From Triparma verrucosa (lineage: Eukaryota; Sar; Bolidophyceae; Parmales; Triparmaceae): a stretch of 64,000 bases of DNA. Under the pieces are notes generated by a model, which saw nothing but the letters and a program-made list of their open reading frames with translations, did not search any database and had not been told where the DNA came from. Position 1 is the first letter of the stretch, and each line of letters starts with the position of its first letter. A program made the position numbers and the translations under genes. Below, piece by piece: positions 33,609 to 44,213 of the stretch. The DNA lies in assembly GCA_030267905.1 (NCBI GenBank), contig BRXX01000087.1, forward strand, positions 42,292-106,291. Direction: 5' to 3'.

Positions 33609-36600
33609 CTACTTCTCCTCTACGTCGCCCATCAGCATTTTCACTTGCTGCACACTCGACCTCCTCCACATCTGTGGGTCGACGCGACCCTTCGTCTTCT
33701 TGTACTTGACCCTCCAGTCGTATGGAATGTAGTTATTTGGTACGCTTTCGACCCAGGCGTCGGTGAACCATGCTGGTTTCTCTTCCTCCCACCTTGACCA
33801 GTTCTCTAACGTCCATGGCTTCATAAGCTCGTCTCCCCATGACTTGTACACGTCAGGGTGGCACGAGAACATGGAGCTTTTTGCCTCGTCCTGGTCGTCT
33901 CGCAAATTCACAAAAAATCTCTTATTGTAATCCGAAGCGGTGTCTAAGGAAAAGAATGTGTGCCAGTATTCTCGTTTGATCACGGCGATGAACACTACAC
34001 TAGAAATGAACCAAATTGAGTACAAGCTAGCAAGAATTGCCTTTAAGGTGTTGTCGCTAACCTTCGTTGTGTCTTCTTCTCCTTCGTTATAGTGGCTTGA
34101 GTATAGGCTTGCCGAGACGAAGCTTGCTGCGAATGAGATGATAAGTGAGGACACAAACGGAAGCCCTCCAACCTCGCATGGATTACGCATATGCATCAGC
34201 AAGGTAAAATTTACAAGAACTTTTGACCCAACTCGATCAAGATTGGCAGTTACTAGTCTCACGAAACCGCGTAGGTTAACATAGTAAAAGAAGTCTTTCC
34301 GCACGATCTTGTAGATGATGAACAGGGCCATGTCCGCAGATAGGTTGACGACTAGCCACTTCGGATTGGTCGCCGCAAGTAGAGCGCAAGCAAGTGTCTG
34401 AAGCAAGACGTGTGCGAACGTGAGCGACATCATCGAGAGGAAGCACACAGCGCGGCCCAGCGCCTTATCAGGGACATAGCCGTAAAAAAAGGGGATGGCA
34501 TTCCTGTTGGCGGGGCTAGTGTCCCAATCGTAGCTTATCATGGATGACGAAAACGCAATGGTAGCTGCTGAGATAATAATAGACACCAGTGCATCCACCC
34601 TTTTCTCCTTAGCAAGGAGGAGGGCGTAGACTTGAACGATGGAGGCCGGTATAGCTTCGAGGAACATTTCAATACACTTGCCCCAAATCCTGAAATAACG
34701 AACGTGTGAAATAAACGTAAATAGCGCCAGCATAATACACCGTGTGCACCCTAAACTTACATTTCCTGAAGTGGAGAAATAAGATGATGGTCTTCCTGCT
34801 CAGAGCCTGATCCGACTCGATAGGCGTCGAGAGCAGGCCGGAAGCCGATCAGCGTGAAAAACGTATCTTGGAAAAACACCGACGGCTTCTTCGAGTTTTG
34901 AATGTATGATAGTAGAATTTGACTGCCCATTGTCAAGCCGATCAGCCAGGCGTTGATCCTACCGTAGCCCTCCTGACCCTCCGTGGTGAAGAACTGAACA
35001 GTCATGTAAATATCAGTGATCAGATCGACCATGCTTAGGACAGCGCCTCCGAATACTCGCAAACGCAAGCCGAAGTTACTCGTGTTCAAGTTAAACTGGG
35101 CGATCTCGACAAAGAACGATCGCATCCACGCATATTCCTTCTCGAACTCCTCCAGCGCGGCGTTCTGGGCGATCCAGTGATCCACCGCAGCAGGTGCCTC
35201 TGTATTTGAGAGGATGATGGTCGACAGGCCTTTGGCCAAGTTGATGGCGTCTTGGTCTTTCATGTCACTGAGTGCTGTGTGTACTGTCGGAGCGGCCTTG
35301 ATCTGATTAAGGCTGATTTCGAGTAGCATTGCCCTGATCCAGGGGTGGCGGGATAAAAGCTCGCGCATTGCTACGGAGATGTAAAGGAACTCGTCAACGC
35401 CGATCTTCCCGAGCTCGGCGCGCTTTTTCCAGCCGCCCCTTTTCCTGGCCGTCTTGATTTGGTTGACGAGAATCTCGCCCAAGAGCTTACCGTCCTCCTT
35501 CGTAAGGTCTTCCAAGTGGATGGAATTCGCAAAGTAGCACTGCTGATGAGAAACAGCTCGGTTGGCATTTGGGATGATGAAACCGTTGACGATGGCCTTG
35601 GGAAGTTTCCCTCCAAAATTGATGTGCGTGCCGATTTCGACCTCAACAAAACCACGGTCAATTTGAGTAACTTTGTAAACGCTATGAAACGAGCCTCTTA
35701 TCACAGCATCGCCTTCCTTGTTTTCTACTTTCGGGTGCGAAGTCAACGGATGATACGCTACAACGATGCATTTCTCGCTGATCCTTTTCCACACAATGTT
35801 CACAATCATTTCGCGGTCGGAGAGAGGAGATGGGAACTTGAAGTCCTGGCAGTAAATTGCGCTATGTTTATTTGGGACTTCGAGATAATTATAATTATCG
35901 AAAGAAGTCTCTTCAGTAAATCCGAAGGCTGGGTTGATGCAGTTGTAGAAATAGTTTGCTATTCTCGCAGCTACATAACTATGGTCGCCTTGCACTGTGT
36001 ATTCCGACTTGACGTAGATGTCACCATCCTTAGAGTTGTAAAAGCCCTTTTGAACCCTGGTCGCAGAGAAGGCTGTTTTGAATTCTGCGGGGAGTTATGA
36101 TGCAAGTTATCATTAGAACAATTGTAAATGCAGTGAGGGAACTCGGGCCTCGGCTCTCACCTTTGAAAGGTATCGCCCCCTTCATTTTCATCCCGTCCAG
36201 AAGGCCAAGGCCAGACGTGATAATCTCGTCTTCTGCCTCAGTGTACAGTTGTGGTACATTGTCCATCTGAAGGACTATCTCGTTCTCCACGTCTACGTCC
36301 TTATTGAAGTTTTTCACATGGAGTACTGCTTCGGGCGAGTTGAAGACCGCCAAGGCTGCTTGCTTCTCGTCGGGGTTGAAAGGCACAATTTTATTGGAAA
36401 GCATGTTCGAGATAGTCGAGCGCTTCGTGAGGACCTTTCCGACTGATGAGAAATCGGAATTCTTGGAATTACTGAGGGCACTCACACTAAGGGGATGATC
36501 TGATTTCTGTCTGTCTGGTTCATCGCTCGTCTTTGCCCCAGGGCCCTCCTTCTCGTTGAAATGCAAGAAGGCATTGATAATACCCCTAGCGTACTTATAG

Positions 36601-36710
36601 TCAGTGTCAACTACAGTATCAAGGAATTTCGCGGCGTTGCTTGCAATTCGAGGGCAGGTAAAAGCAAGATTCTCGACTGATGCAAGTGGCGCAAGGTGCT
36701 GTTGGCTCAT
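33609..36710 (-). CDS. START-domain multipass membrane protein
   Basis: Three exons on the minus strand (36710-36161, 36084-34761, 34689-33609; phases 1 and 2) give 984 residues. About 185 charged residues come first. A START-like lipid-binding domain follows (about 195-390; FPSPLSDREMIVNIVWKR; VVAYHPLTSHP; HINFGGKLPKAIVNGFIIPN). After a helical linker there are around eight predicted membrane helices (about 500-860), beginning VFGGAVLSMVDLITDIYMTV. A long Trp-rich cytosolic tail ends the protein (LENWSRWEEEKPAWFTDAW). The membrane part loosely resembles XK-related scramblases, but I am not certain. Lipid sensing or transfer at a membrane is likely from the START domain. This fusion appears to be a lineage-specific family; no symbol is offered. 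Confidence 0.82.
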
Positions 36711-37083
36711 AGCGATGAAAATGCTTCAACAGTGGGGATTAACTTGGGTCAAAGAGAATGGAAGGGGTACTGGAGAGCTGACAGAGAAGTTGTAATTACG
36801 AGTTCTGGACTTGGATAAACGATATTTACTTATAAGAGGCAACAATTTACTCTGAAATCTGAATCCGATCCCCAAAGCTTCACCCTTCCCCAAACAGGCC
36901 CGGGACCTCTCTCCACTTCCTCTTCCGTCGCCCCTTAATAGTGCTTTATCACCTCGACCAAGTATTCCGATAAAAATATCGGGGAGCAAGTAAAACAACT
37001 GCACAAACTTCAAATTCCGGCCCTGCCCTCTCCCCACCCCTCCCCTCCCCCCAACCCCCTCCTCCCGCACAGCCCACTCCCAG
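36711..37083. other. Intergenic region between divergent genes
   Basis: About 370 bp. The last 90 bp before 37084 are C-rich with long CCCC runs, as seen upstream of several genes here, followed directly by CAG and ATG. No gene is seen. Confidence 0.35.
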
Positions 37084-38322
37084 ATGGGCTTTGAAAGGTA
37101 TAAGGACGCGGACACAGGAAAAATCTTTCTATACAACGCCTCCACCGGGGAGACGAAGTGGGAGTCTCCTTCAGCAATCCCAGCTGCCGATGTGCTTAGT
37201 CCGATTTCCCTAGACAACAACAACAATACAGACACCACAAACGACGATGAAGGCGGCAGTAGAATAGAAGGGGTGGAGATGACGAGCATGTCCAGGCTGG
37301 AGGCGGGCGTGAATGTGAGCTCGGGCGTCGACCCGAACCTGTACGACGATGACAGTGAGACGAGCGCCTCTGACGACGACGATGAGCGGCTGCTCACCCC
37401 GAACAACACTAGCAAGAGCAAGAGGAAGCAAAGAGAAGACCCCAACGATAACAATACGGTTGGCAGTACAATGCGGGACCTGACGAGCGACGCGCTGATA
37501 GCGACCTTTCCGTGCGCAGTTTGCATGCACGCTTTCTGCTGCGAGGCGCCCGCGGCAGTGATGGAGGGCTGGTTGAAGACATTATTTTACCTGACCGTGT
37601 CTCTGCTGCTGTACTTGGTCGGCGCGCTGCTTTCGGCTTTTAAATCGGGCCCAAAAATCAGGCAGACGGCGTTCTTGTACTTCCGAGAATCGGTCCTGTT
37701 TCTCTTTTCTGCCTTGACGCTCATGGTTCCCTGTTCGGCCAGCTGCACTGTTTACGCAGGGTTCAGATCCACGGAGGACTGGAGGATAAAGCCCATACCC
37801 ACCTTGATCGGATACGTTGACCCGCGGCGGTACTACATTTTCGAGAGCGGGGACTGCGAGATGGCTGCGAATCAGTACAAACCTGATGAAGACAGCATGG
37901 ATACTTGGAGGTGAGACGCTGCGAGGAGCGAGGTGACCGACAGCTCCATACAAATTGTCACTGCTGCCAACTTCTTGGCCGTTTCTAATTCGCTCGTCGC
38001 AGGTCCGACCTAGGCATACTGCACCCTCCCTACTACACTTATGACTCCTGCATGGCCGGCATCTTCAAAACGCCGCTGCCGCCACGCGCCGGTATCGAAT
38101 ACGAGGTCGAGATGACTCAGCGCCGAGCGCAGCGAGCAATACGGAGAGAGAAGGAGGTGAGATCCTGCGAGGACGAAGCCAAAACTACGAGGAACGACGA
38201 GAAATCGACGCTGTTCTGCCAACTCCAACCACTGTTTCTAACACTGACAGCACAACCTTCCTTTCTCCTCTCTACGCTCGTCGCAGCTTGAGGCCGATGG
38301 CTGGCTCGCAGTGAAGAGATAA
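37084..38322 (+). CDS. WW-domain protein with two membrane helices
   Basis: Three exons, 37084-37910, 38003-38156 and 38287-38322 (phases 2 and 0), give 338 residues. The protein opens with a WW domain (GFERYKDADTGKIFLYNAST, then GETKWESP) in which the first Trp is Phe. An Asp/Ser/Asn-rich acidic linker follows. Then come a Cys pair (CAVCMHAFCCEAP, about 140-152) and two hydrophobic helices (about 160-180 and 200-220). The helices are separated by a short basic loop. The last exon codes only 11 residues plus stop. Both introns are introners with very clear ends. The function is unknown; a membrane-bound adaptor for Pro-rich ligands is a reasonable guess. Confidence 0.8.
37911..38002 (+). mobile_element. 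Introner in WW-2TM gene, intron 1
   Basis: 92 bp. It starts GTGAGACGCTGCGAGGAGCG, contains GCTGCCAACTTCTTGGCCG then TTTCTAATT, and ends CGCTCGTCGCAG. This is one of the clearest family members. Phase 2. Confidence 0.85.
38157..38286 (+). mobile_element. Introner in WW-2TM gene, intron 2
   Basis: 130 bp. It starts GTGAGATCCTGCGAGGACGA, contains CTGTTTCTAACACTGACAG and ends CTACGCTCGTCGCAG. Phase 0, 154 bp downstream of the previous copy. Confidence 0.85.
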
Positions 38323-38371
38323 AATATAAATAATCTAACTAATAAATGAAAAGAATGATAACATAAAAAAT

Positions 38372-39611
38372 TTATTCACAAGACCGCGCCATATTGTTTC
38401 GCTTTCTTCTTATGTTCTTCCCGGGTTCGAGCCTCCAGAGCCCCATGAACAGATCAAACTCGCCGTCCTTCACGAGGTAGAGCGGATCTTCCAGGCAGTA
38501 CGGCCACTCGAACAGATTAATCTTGTGCCCGTTAGCTAGCAGGTAGTCGTCCTCGTTGTCATTGCTCCGCAGATACGTGCTCAACATAATATACTCAATT
38601 TCATTCACCGAGGAGCTCGCCTCGATGTGTTTCAGCACGCCCAGGTTCTACGATTACGATTGACGTTGAAGAGTTAGAATAGCGTAGCTAAGAAATAGGC
38701 TAGCGCAATAGTAGAAAGAAGGAACCGAATTGACCCAGTCGTGGCGCAGCTTCTCACCTCCTCCATCGTCAAGTGAAACATCAAGTGTCGCATGAATATC
38801 AGCACGCTTCCGTTGGCCCTGAGCGGTAAGCGAAGTTCGCACAGTTCGTGTTAGTTATTAGAAGCTTCGCTCGCTCTGCTCACAGCCTCTCACCTCCTGG
38901 AGCACTCTAACACACTTCCTACACCGTCCATTCCAAGTAAACCCTCGCTAATCACGTCTACGACGTCGAACACCATATTAGCAGCGTGGGAGAACTTCTT
39001 TCGCTGCTCCTCGATCATGATCTTACTAACGTCACCTCCGAAGTAGCAGAAATCATCCCTTCCCAAGGCCTTGACGTGAGGCATCCAATTCATATCCCCG
39101 CAAGGTACGTCCACCACCCCCTTGATATTGTAGCTGTCCACGATCATGTCGAGGTAGTTTCTAATGTCCACTGTCTGGTGAAGCGTCGAGCCAAAACCCG
39201 ACTTGACTCCAAAGCCTCCCGTGCCGTCCCAGTCGGGAAAGCTGTGACGAGCGAAGCGACGAGTTAGAATAAAGTATGTAGCTTTGGCTTTGTCCTCGCA
39301 TCTTCTCACCTCCAAATCTCAGCCTCATAAATTTTGTCAAAATACTTTGTCCGGTCCTCCTTCGTGTAGCGGTTCATTCTCGGCTCTTTGGCGCTCCTGG
39401 CCAAAACCGGCACCGGTTCGCCACTGTCCCTCTCCGACCCTTCGCTGGTCTCCCCTCCGCCCGTCCCATCCTCGCCCCCCTCGATGAAGAACTTCGCGCT
39501 CGTGTAAGCCTGCACGTTTCCCGCCTCCGTGATGAAAAACGGGTCGCACAGCAGAGTCTCCATCTCCTCGTAGCTGCAGCTGTTGCTGTAGACGTACTGT
39601 GTGTGGGCGAA

Positions 39612-39661
<50 letters not shown>

Positions 39662-40355
39662 GGTGGACGGTGAACGCTCAACTCCCAGCTACGCCAAACA
39701 ACAATTCTCACCTCGCTCTTCTCAACATCACTTGCAGGCACGGTCATGGCCCAGGCAAAAATCGTATGCCCGCCCTCCGGCAGCCTGAACAGACTCCCCG
39801 CCGTCATCACCACATCGTTCACAAACTCCTTGGCGCAGAAATATAGCTGCTCGCCTTTCACGTGGAAGCATAACTTCAAATTCACGCTGCGACAACGAGT
39901 CAGAGTAAGTTGAGGTGATTATATAGTGGTCTGGTAACAACTTTTAATTGAAGCATTTCCAGCTCTCGTTTGCTCCTTGCAGCTTCTTACCTGGGCAGGA
40001 GATACTCCAACAGGTCCTCGTCCAAATCTTCGGTGTAGCCCCCATCCTCGTCCGATTTCAAGGTGAAGTGTATCTGATCGTATGACTTATCGGCGTCCAC
40101 CGTCGGGGTGTCTAGAGGGTTAAGCCTGACTGTGATGGGGATAACGGGAGAGGAGTAGGTCTGTTCGGAAGAGGGGGAAAGAATGTTCAGGTGGGAAGTG
40201 AAGTAGGTCGCCTGGGGCGGAGCGGCCGAAGATTGCGTAGAGCTAGGGGTGACATATGCGCAGAATAACAGGAAGATTACGTGAAGGAAGGACATTTCCA
40301 TAAGGTTGATTTTGACAAATTTTCTGTGAACTTTGTTTTGTTTAAAAAGAGACAT
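38372..40355 (-). CDS. Secretory-pathway SAM-dependent methyltransferase-like protein
   Basis: Six exons on the minus strand (40355-39991, 39886-39712, 39596-39310, 39241-38894, 38818-38758, 38647-38372; phases 2, 0, 2, 2, 0) give 503 residues. A hydrophobic N-terminal signal (SFLHVIFLLFCAYVTPSS) is preceded by 20 residues; a Met at 40301 may be the true start. The first half is beta-rich and secreted in style. The second half has a class I methyltransferase core: VVDVPCGDMNWMPHV (SAM loop, about 325), YFGGDVSKIMIEEQ and FDVVDVI. The fifth exon is only 61 bp. Action in the ER or Golgi on a glycan or protein is inferred from the signal. Four of the five introns are introner-like and the fifth holds a GT microsatellite. 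Confidence 0.8.
38648..38757 (-). mobile_element. Introner in methyltransferase intron 5
   Basis: 110 bp starting GTGAGAAGCTGCGCCACGAC, with CTATTCTAACTCTTCAACG and a diverged end AATCGTAATCGTAG. Phase 0. Confidence 0.55.
38819..38893 (-). mobile_element. Introner in methyltransferase intron 4
   Basis: 75 bp starting GTGAGAGGCTGTGAGCAGAG, then CGAGCGAAGC, with AACTAACACG and the end CTTCGCTTACCGCTCAG. Phase 2. Confidence 0.65.
39242..39309 (-). mobile_element. Introner in methyltransferase intron 3
   Basis: 68 bp, the shortest clear copy. It starts GTGAGAAGATGCGAGGACAA and ends CTAACTCGTCGCTTCGCTCG then TCACAG. Phase 2. Confidence 0.8.
39616..39660. repeat. (GT)n microsatellite
   Basis: About 22 GT units on the plus strand (CA on the gene strand), lying in intron 2 of the methyltransferase gene just upstream of its acceptor. 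A likely site of length variation between strains. Confidence 0.95.
39887..39990 (-). mobile_element. Introner in methyltransferase intron 1
   Basis: 104 bp starting GTAAGAAGCTGCAAGGAGCA and ending CTGACTCGTTGTCGCAG. Phase 2. Confidence 0.7.
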
Positions 40356-40373
40356 TCAGAGGTGTCACTGCGG

Positions 40374-41271
40374 ATGTTCAACCCGGAGGAGGCCGAATTC
40401 GAAGAAGCTCAGAACGCCCTCAAAGATAATTTAAGTAGAGTCGCTGCGAATAATGGCATTGAGAAGGATGATTTCGTAGAAGTTAGTTCGGGGAGTCTGA
40501 TACAGAGCAGAAGCTGGTGTGGGCTGGGGGAGGAGGAGGGGAAGGGGGTGCAGACGATTGAGTTTCGCGTCCACGTTGCGGTCCCTGGTGGGGATGGGGA
40601 TGGGGAGGGGGTGATCCGGGTTGAGGTGGATTTGATGGATGATAGGGGAGAGGTTGGCGACAGGACAGGGAGTGTTGTTTGGCCTTGTAGGTGAGTGAGA
40701 GTGGTCCACTAATTTTTTAGTAGTTGCTGCTAACAATATGCTGTATATAATTTTCGCAATTTTCTCCAGCTCGAATCTCTCCTCGTATTTAACGCAACCT
40801 TCAGTGCTGTCAACATTTCCTCCTTCACACACTGTGCTCGAGATCTGCTCAGGCTCAGCCGCCCTCCCCAGCCAATTCCTAAGCCTCCTCACCTCCGCCC
40901 AAGTGACGGCCAGCGAAACGCCCGAAACTCTCTCCACCCTGATAAAAAACCTCCGCCTCAACTCGACGTCCCTCTCCATCAATTGCGTCTCGTACTCCGT
41001 CGGAGATGTCGACGCATCTCTCCCAAAATACGACACCGTAATTGGCTGCGAATGCGTCTACGACAGCATCAATCTAAATGTATTGGCCTCAAGCTGCAAA
41101 CGTCTAACGAAAAAAAGAGTAATGATAGCGGGTTCATCGCAGTGTCGTTTGAGTGCAGGAAGCTGGGATTCTGTCGTGGAGGCTTTCAGGGAGGAGGGGT
41201 TTGAACATTACGAGACCGTCACGTTGGACGCTGATGGGGAATACATATGCCATATATATAATTTGCTTTAG
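40374..41271 (+). CDS. METTL21/family-16 protein lysine methyltransferase-like
   Basis: Two exons, 40374-40690 and 40770-41271 (phase 2), give 272 residues. The class I SAM-binding core is clear: VLEICSGSAALPSQFLSLLT (motif I, about 122), VTASETPETLSTLIKNLRLN (motif II), and DTVIGCECVYDSINLNVLAS, where family-16 enzymes usually carry a D-x-x-Y-like post-motif II. Members of this family methylate lysines on chaperones and elongation factors in the cytosol; the substrate here is unknown. The N-terminal 100 residues are acidic. The start codon is 18 bp from the divergent secretory methyltransferase, so the two share a minimal promoter. The stop is 29 bp from the convergent LRR gene. Confidence 0.85.
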
Positions 41272-41300
41272 AAGTGGAAAAAAGATGTTTCTTAAGGTTT

Positions 41301-42098
41301 TTATTGTATAGAGCGGAGGTAGGTGACTACTTCGGATGTTGTATCATGATACCCACTAATGTCAATGTCGGAGGGGACTAGCTCGTAGCAGTCTATGAAA
41401 ACATAGCTACCAAACGCTTGAAGCGAGTCCGGGACCTTCATCTCTCTAAAACTTGTGCAACTATCGAAGGCATTGTCACCTAATTCTTCAACATTTGTGT
41501 GAAGGAGATCGACCTGCTCTAGACTGGAGCATTGGCGGAAGGAGAAGTCACCAATTTTAGTTAACGACTTTGGGAACTTTATGTCTTTCAAACTACTGCA
41601 GTATGCGAAGGAAACTTCACCGATACTTGTGATGCCTTCGGGGATGTCTACAACGACGAGATTGGAGGCGGACCTGAAGACATAATCTCCGACCTTCGTA
41701 GTATTCAGAAGGAAGACAACCTGCGTCACTTGCTTCATCCTTTACTTCCACGCATCAGAAAAAGCTTCCCTCCAACTTAAATCATTCCCTCCATGAACAA
41801 TAACCTCGCCGAAAGGCTCATCTTCAAACTCAATCAGCTTCTTCTCAACTACCTTGTGCCATTTTCTATCAAGCCACCGCATCGCAACTAAAGTATCAAC
41901 CATCACGAAACCAACGAACAGTCGCCTGAAGTCGTCTGTATTCATGAAATCATCACCTCCAACGGCTGGGGCTACATCGGCGGCAGAATCCAACTCAGAG
42001 CCTTCAAATACTGCCTCCTCGTCATCTCCGCCATCATGATTGTTCGGATCTAGTATCTCAATTGCATTCGAGAGATCTTCAGACGTTCTTTTTGACAT
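41301..42098 (-). pseudogene. BspA-type LRR gene broken by one in-frame stop
   Basis: Read from the ATG at 42098, 118 codons run to TAA at 41742-41744. The same frame then continues AGG ATG for another 145 codons to 41301, so one stop splits an otherwise continuous 266-codon frame. The first part has an acidic N-terminus and a helical segment (FRRLFVGFVMVDTLVAMRWL). The second part has LRR_5/BspA repeats (DIPEGITSIGEVSFAYCSSL; FPKSLTKIGDFSFRQCSSLE; VPDSLQAFGSYVFIDCYELV). The upstream part ends just where such proteins lead into the repeats. It is either a recent nonsense pseudogene or two separate ORFs; no splice sites remove the stop. BspA-like LRRs are large expanded families in algae, with protein-binding roles. 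Confidence 0.75.
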
Positions 42099-42401
42099 AT
42101 CGCGTAATAATATAGCAACAATGAGGGCAATAATGGTGGAGCATTTTTGTCACATTTCACTGCAAAATCAAATGTAAGAACGCGCTTCAATAGCAATGAA
42201 TATCAATAACGTCGAGTCGCACCGTATGAAGCTTGCTCATTATCTGAATTTTATCCTGCATTAACATCCTGAGTGTTATCATTTGGATATACGTAAAAAC
42301 GACCCGCCACCGCTCACGTCGTGAGCGCTCACGTCTGTGCTCCATCCCATCCCAAAACTAACCCCTTTCTAACCCCCCAACCCAAGAAATCTCAGCAAAA
42401 A

Positions 42402-43325
42402 ATGTTCTCCTCCTCCCCTTCAAAGTCATCTAAAAAGATCGTAAAACCATCCCAACCCTCCGGCCTAACAGCCTACGGTACCTTAATGAAAAAAGTCTCA
42501 AAATCAACCGTAACCTCCGGCTCGGCCCCCTCCTCTGACCCTCCCGACACCTCCCCCCTCCTAACCGACGCCGCCGCCACTGCCTCCACCCTCCTAACCT
42601 CCGCCCTCGATTCCGCCTCCCAAGCCGCCGCCTTCTCCTACCTAAAAGACCAGCTAACCTCCCTCCAATCCTCCGCCCACAAAGGCCCCATGACGTTCCG
42701 TGTCTTATCCTTCCTCGGCGGCCTCGCAATGATCCTCCAATGCTCAACCGGCACCTTCGGTAAACTCTTCAGCTTCAGTCCCCTCCAAGCTTTAATAGAA
42801 GTCTACTGTCTAATCTTCGGCCTAATAACCGTAATCCTCGAAGGCCAAGAATATGCTTTCCTAAAACCCTTCCGCACCTCCGTACAATCCTACTGCAAAC
42901 TCTTAACCTACACCTGGGGTCGCGGTATCTTCTACATGTTCTCCGGTTCCTTAATGTTCAGTCAATTCAATCTATTCGACATGTTAATAGGCGGTTACAT
43001 GTGTTTCATAGGTTTCACATCTTTAATAATAGGCCAACAAACCGCCAATAAACTTACTGATTTGAAGAAAACCCTAGCCTCGGAATCGGTTGTTAAAGAG
43101 AAGTTTAAGGCTATGGATGTAGACGGTAACGGTACATTAGATTCAAAAGAGTTAGCTGCATTATGTAAGTCCTTAGGTTCACCTCTCGACCATAACGAGT
43201 TAGTCGCAGCGATTAGTACTATGGATAAAGACGGGAGTGGGAGTATATCGTATGAGGAATTTTACGGGTGGTGGAGTGGATGGAGTTATGAGAAGGAGAG
43301 TGTGGGGGGGAGGATGAGTGTGTAG
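42402..43325 (+). CDS. COPI-associated (TVP15-like) membrane protein with EF-hands
   Basis: A single exon of 307 residues from the first ATG. About 105 Ser/Pro-rich residues lead to a COPI-associated domain with four hydrophobic helices (about 110-225; FRVLSFLGGLAMILQCSTGT, GRGIFYMFSGSLMFSQFNLF, LIGGYMCFIGFTSLIIGQQT). Two canonical calcium-binding EF-hands follow (DVDGNGTLDSKE, about 250; DKDGSGSISYEE, about 285). The domain is known from Golgi membrane proteins; EF-hands suggest Ca2+ control. Codon use changes along the gene: C-ending in the first half, TTA/ATA/GTA-rich in the second. No intron is seen, unlike most neighbours. Confidence 0.85.
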   Translation: MFSSSPSKSSKKIVKPSQPSGLTAYGTLMKKVSKSTVTSGSAPSSDPPDTSPLLTDAAATASTLLTSALDSASQAAAFSYLKDQLTSLQSSAHKGPMTFRVLSFLGGLAMILQCSTGTFGKLFSFSPLQALIEVYCLIFGLITVILEGQEYAFLKPFRTSVQSYCKLLTYTWGRGIFYMFSGSLMFSQFNLFDMLIGGYMCFIGFTSLIIGQQTANKLTDLKKTLASESVVKEKFKAMDVDGNGTLDSKELAALCKSLGSPLDHNELVAAISTMDKDGSGSISYEEFYGWWSGWSYEKESVGGRMSV

Positions 43326-43553
43326 AGGATAAGGGGGGAGGAGGACGGAACGACACGAGATTAGTCGCTGTCGACATGAGATTTGAGATTAAGGGGGGAA
43401 CACACTTTTATTAGAGGAAGAAGAGGGACGGGGAAATAAAACAACACAAGGGAATTAAATGGTCACAAGTGCTGTCGCTTATTTCGTATTCCCACATCAC
43501 CAATTGAATATAAAATAAAAACATTCCACCTTTCTTCTTATTGATATTATAAT

Positions 43554-44213
43554 TCACTCCCCCCCCCAATCCCTACTCTCCACCTTAACCCACCCTTCCT
43601 CCTCAATCAAATAAACACACACCCTCCCCCCCGAATAACCATCCTTAACCGTCGCCTCCCTAACCGCATTTCTAACAATCTCAATCCCCTCCTTTTTCTC
43701 ACACACGCACGCTCCACCTTTCATTCCTCCCGTTTCCAAATATTTGCGAGCGGATATAAAATCATCTAGCACACCTAACGCGATATTACCACCTGATCCT
43801 ACAGCGTTGTACGTGCATTTATAACGTAAACCTGTGTTATCGATGTAATATATTTGTGGTGTTTTATTAGAAAAACCACATAACATCGTTCCGACACTAA
43901 GTTTCGACGAACGTTTCGTGAAGAGATAGGAGGAGAGGAGGAGGGAGAGAGGTTTGGGGGGGAGGGAAGGGAGGGAGGATAAGATGTAGTAACAGTCTGC
44001 TGCACCGCCTGCCATTGTACCTATGCAGTGTTTGTTTATTGGTATTATTTTGATTACTTCGGAGGAACCGACGAAGGTGCCCATGGAGGAACGAGAGTCG
44101 ACTGCGACGGTTATGAAGGACTTGCGGAGGTTAGGGTCGTAGAAGGAGAGGGAGGTTGTTGTTGTGGAGGAGGTTAGAGGGAGGAAGAGGAGGAGGAGAT
44201 GGAGGAAATGCAT
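43554..44213 (-). CDS. Proteasome beta5-like subunit with short hydrophobic leader
   Basis: A single exon of 219 residues. The fold and catalytic residues of a 20S beta5 subunit are visible: Thr in SSTTTTSLSF, Asp17 in VAVDSRSSMG, Lys33 in EVIKIIP, then GTMAGGAADCYYI, LSVGTMLCGF, YNAVGSGGN and DGYSGGRVCVYLIEEEGWVK. The core matches chymotrypsin-like PSMB5. In place of the usual propeptide of around 60 residues there are only about 16, and they look like a signal peptide (MHFLHLLLLFLPLTSS). This might be a diverged paralogue, or the first exon may be missing. The gene sits in the AT-richer block. The stop region is G-rich on the minus strand. Confidence 0.82.
   Translation of the reverse strand: MHFLHLLLLFLPLTSSTTTTSLSFYDPNLRKSFITVAVDSRSSMGTFVGSSEVIKIIPINKHCIGTMAGGAADCYYILSSLPSLPPKPLSLLLSSYLFTKRSSKLSVGTMLCGFSNKTPQIYYIDNTGLRYKCTYNAVGSGGNIALGVLDDFISARKYLETGGMKGGACVCEKKEGIEIVRNAVREATVKDGYSGGRVCVYLIEEEGWVKVESRDWGGE

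Noticed and set aside
37911..38010. Target-site duplication around introners
   Set aside because: I compared bases on both sides of the inverted repeats in several copies and found no consistent direct repeat. Old insertions or different boundaries could hide it, so no claim is made.
38415..38435. CCCGGGTTCGAGCCTCC, resembling a tRNA T-arm
   Set aside because: It lies inside the last exon of the methyltransferase gene, and no acceptor stem or D-arm can be drawn around it.
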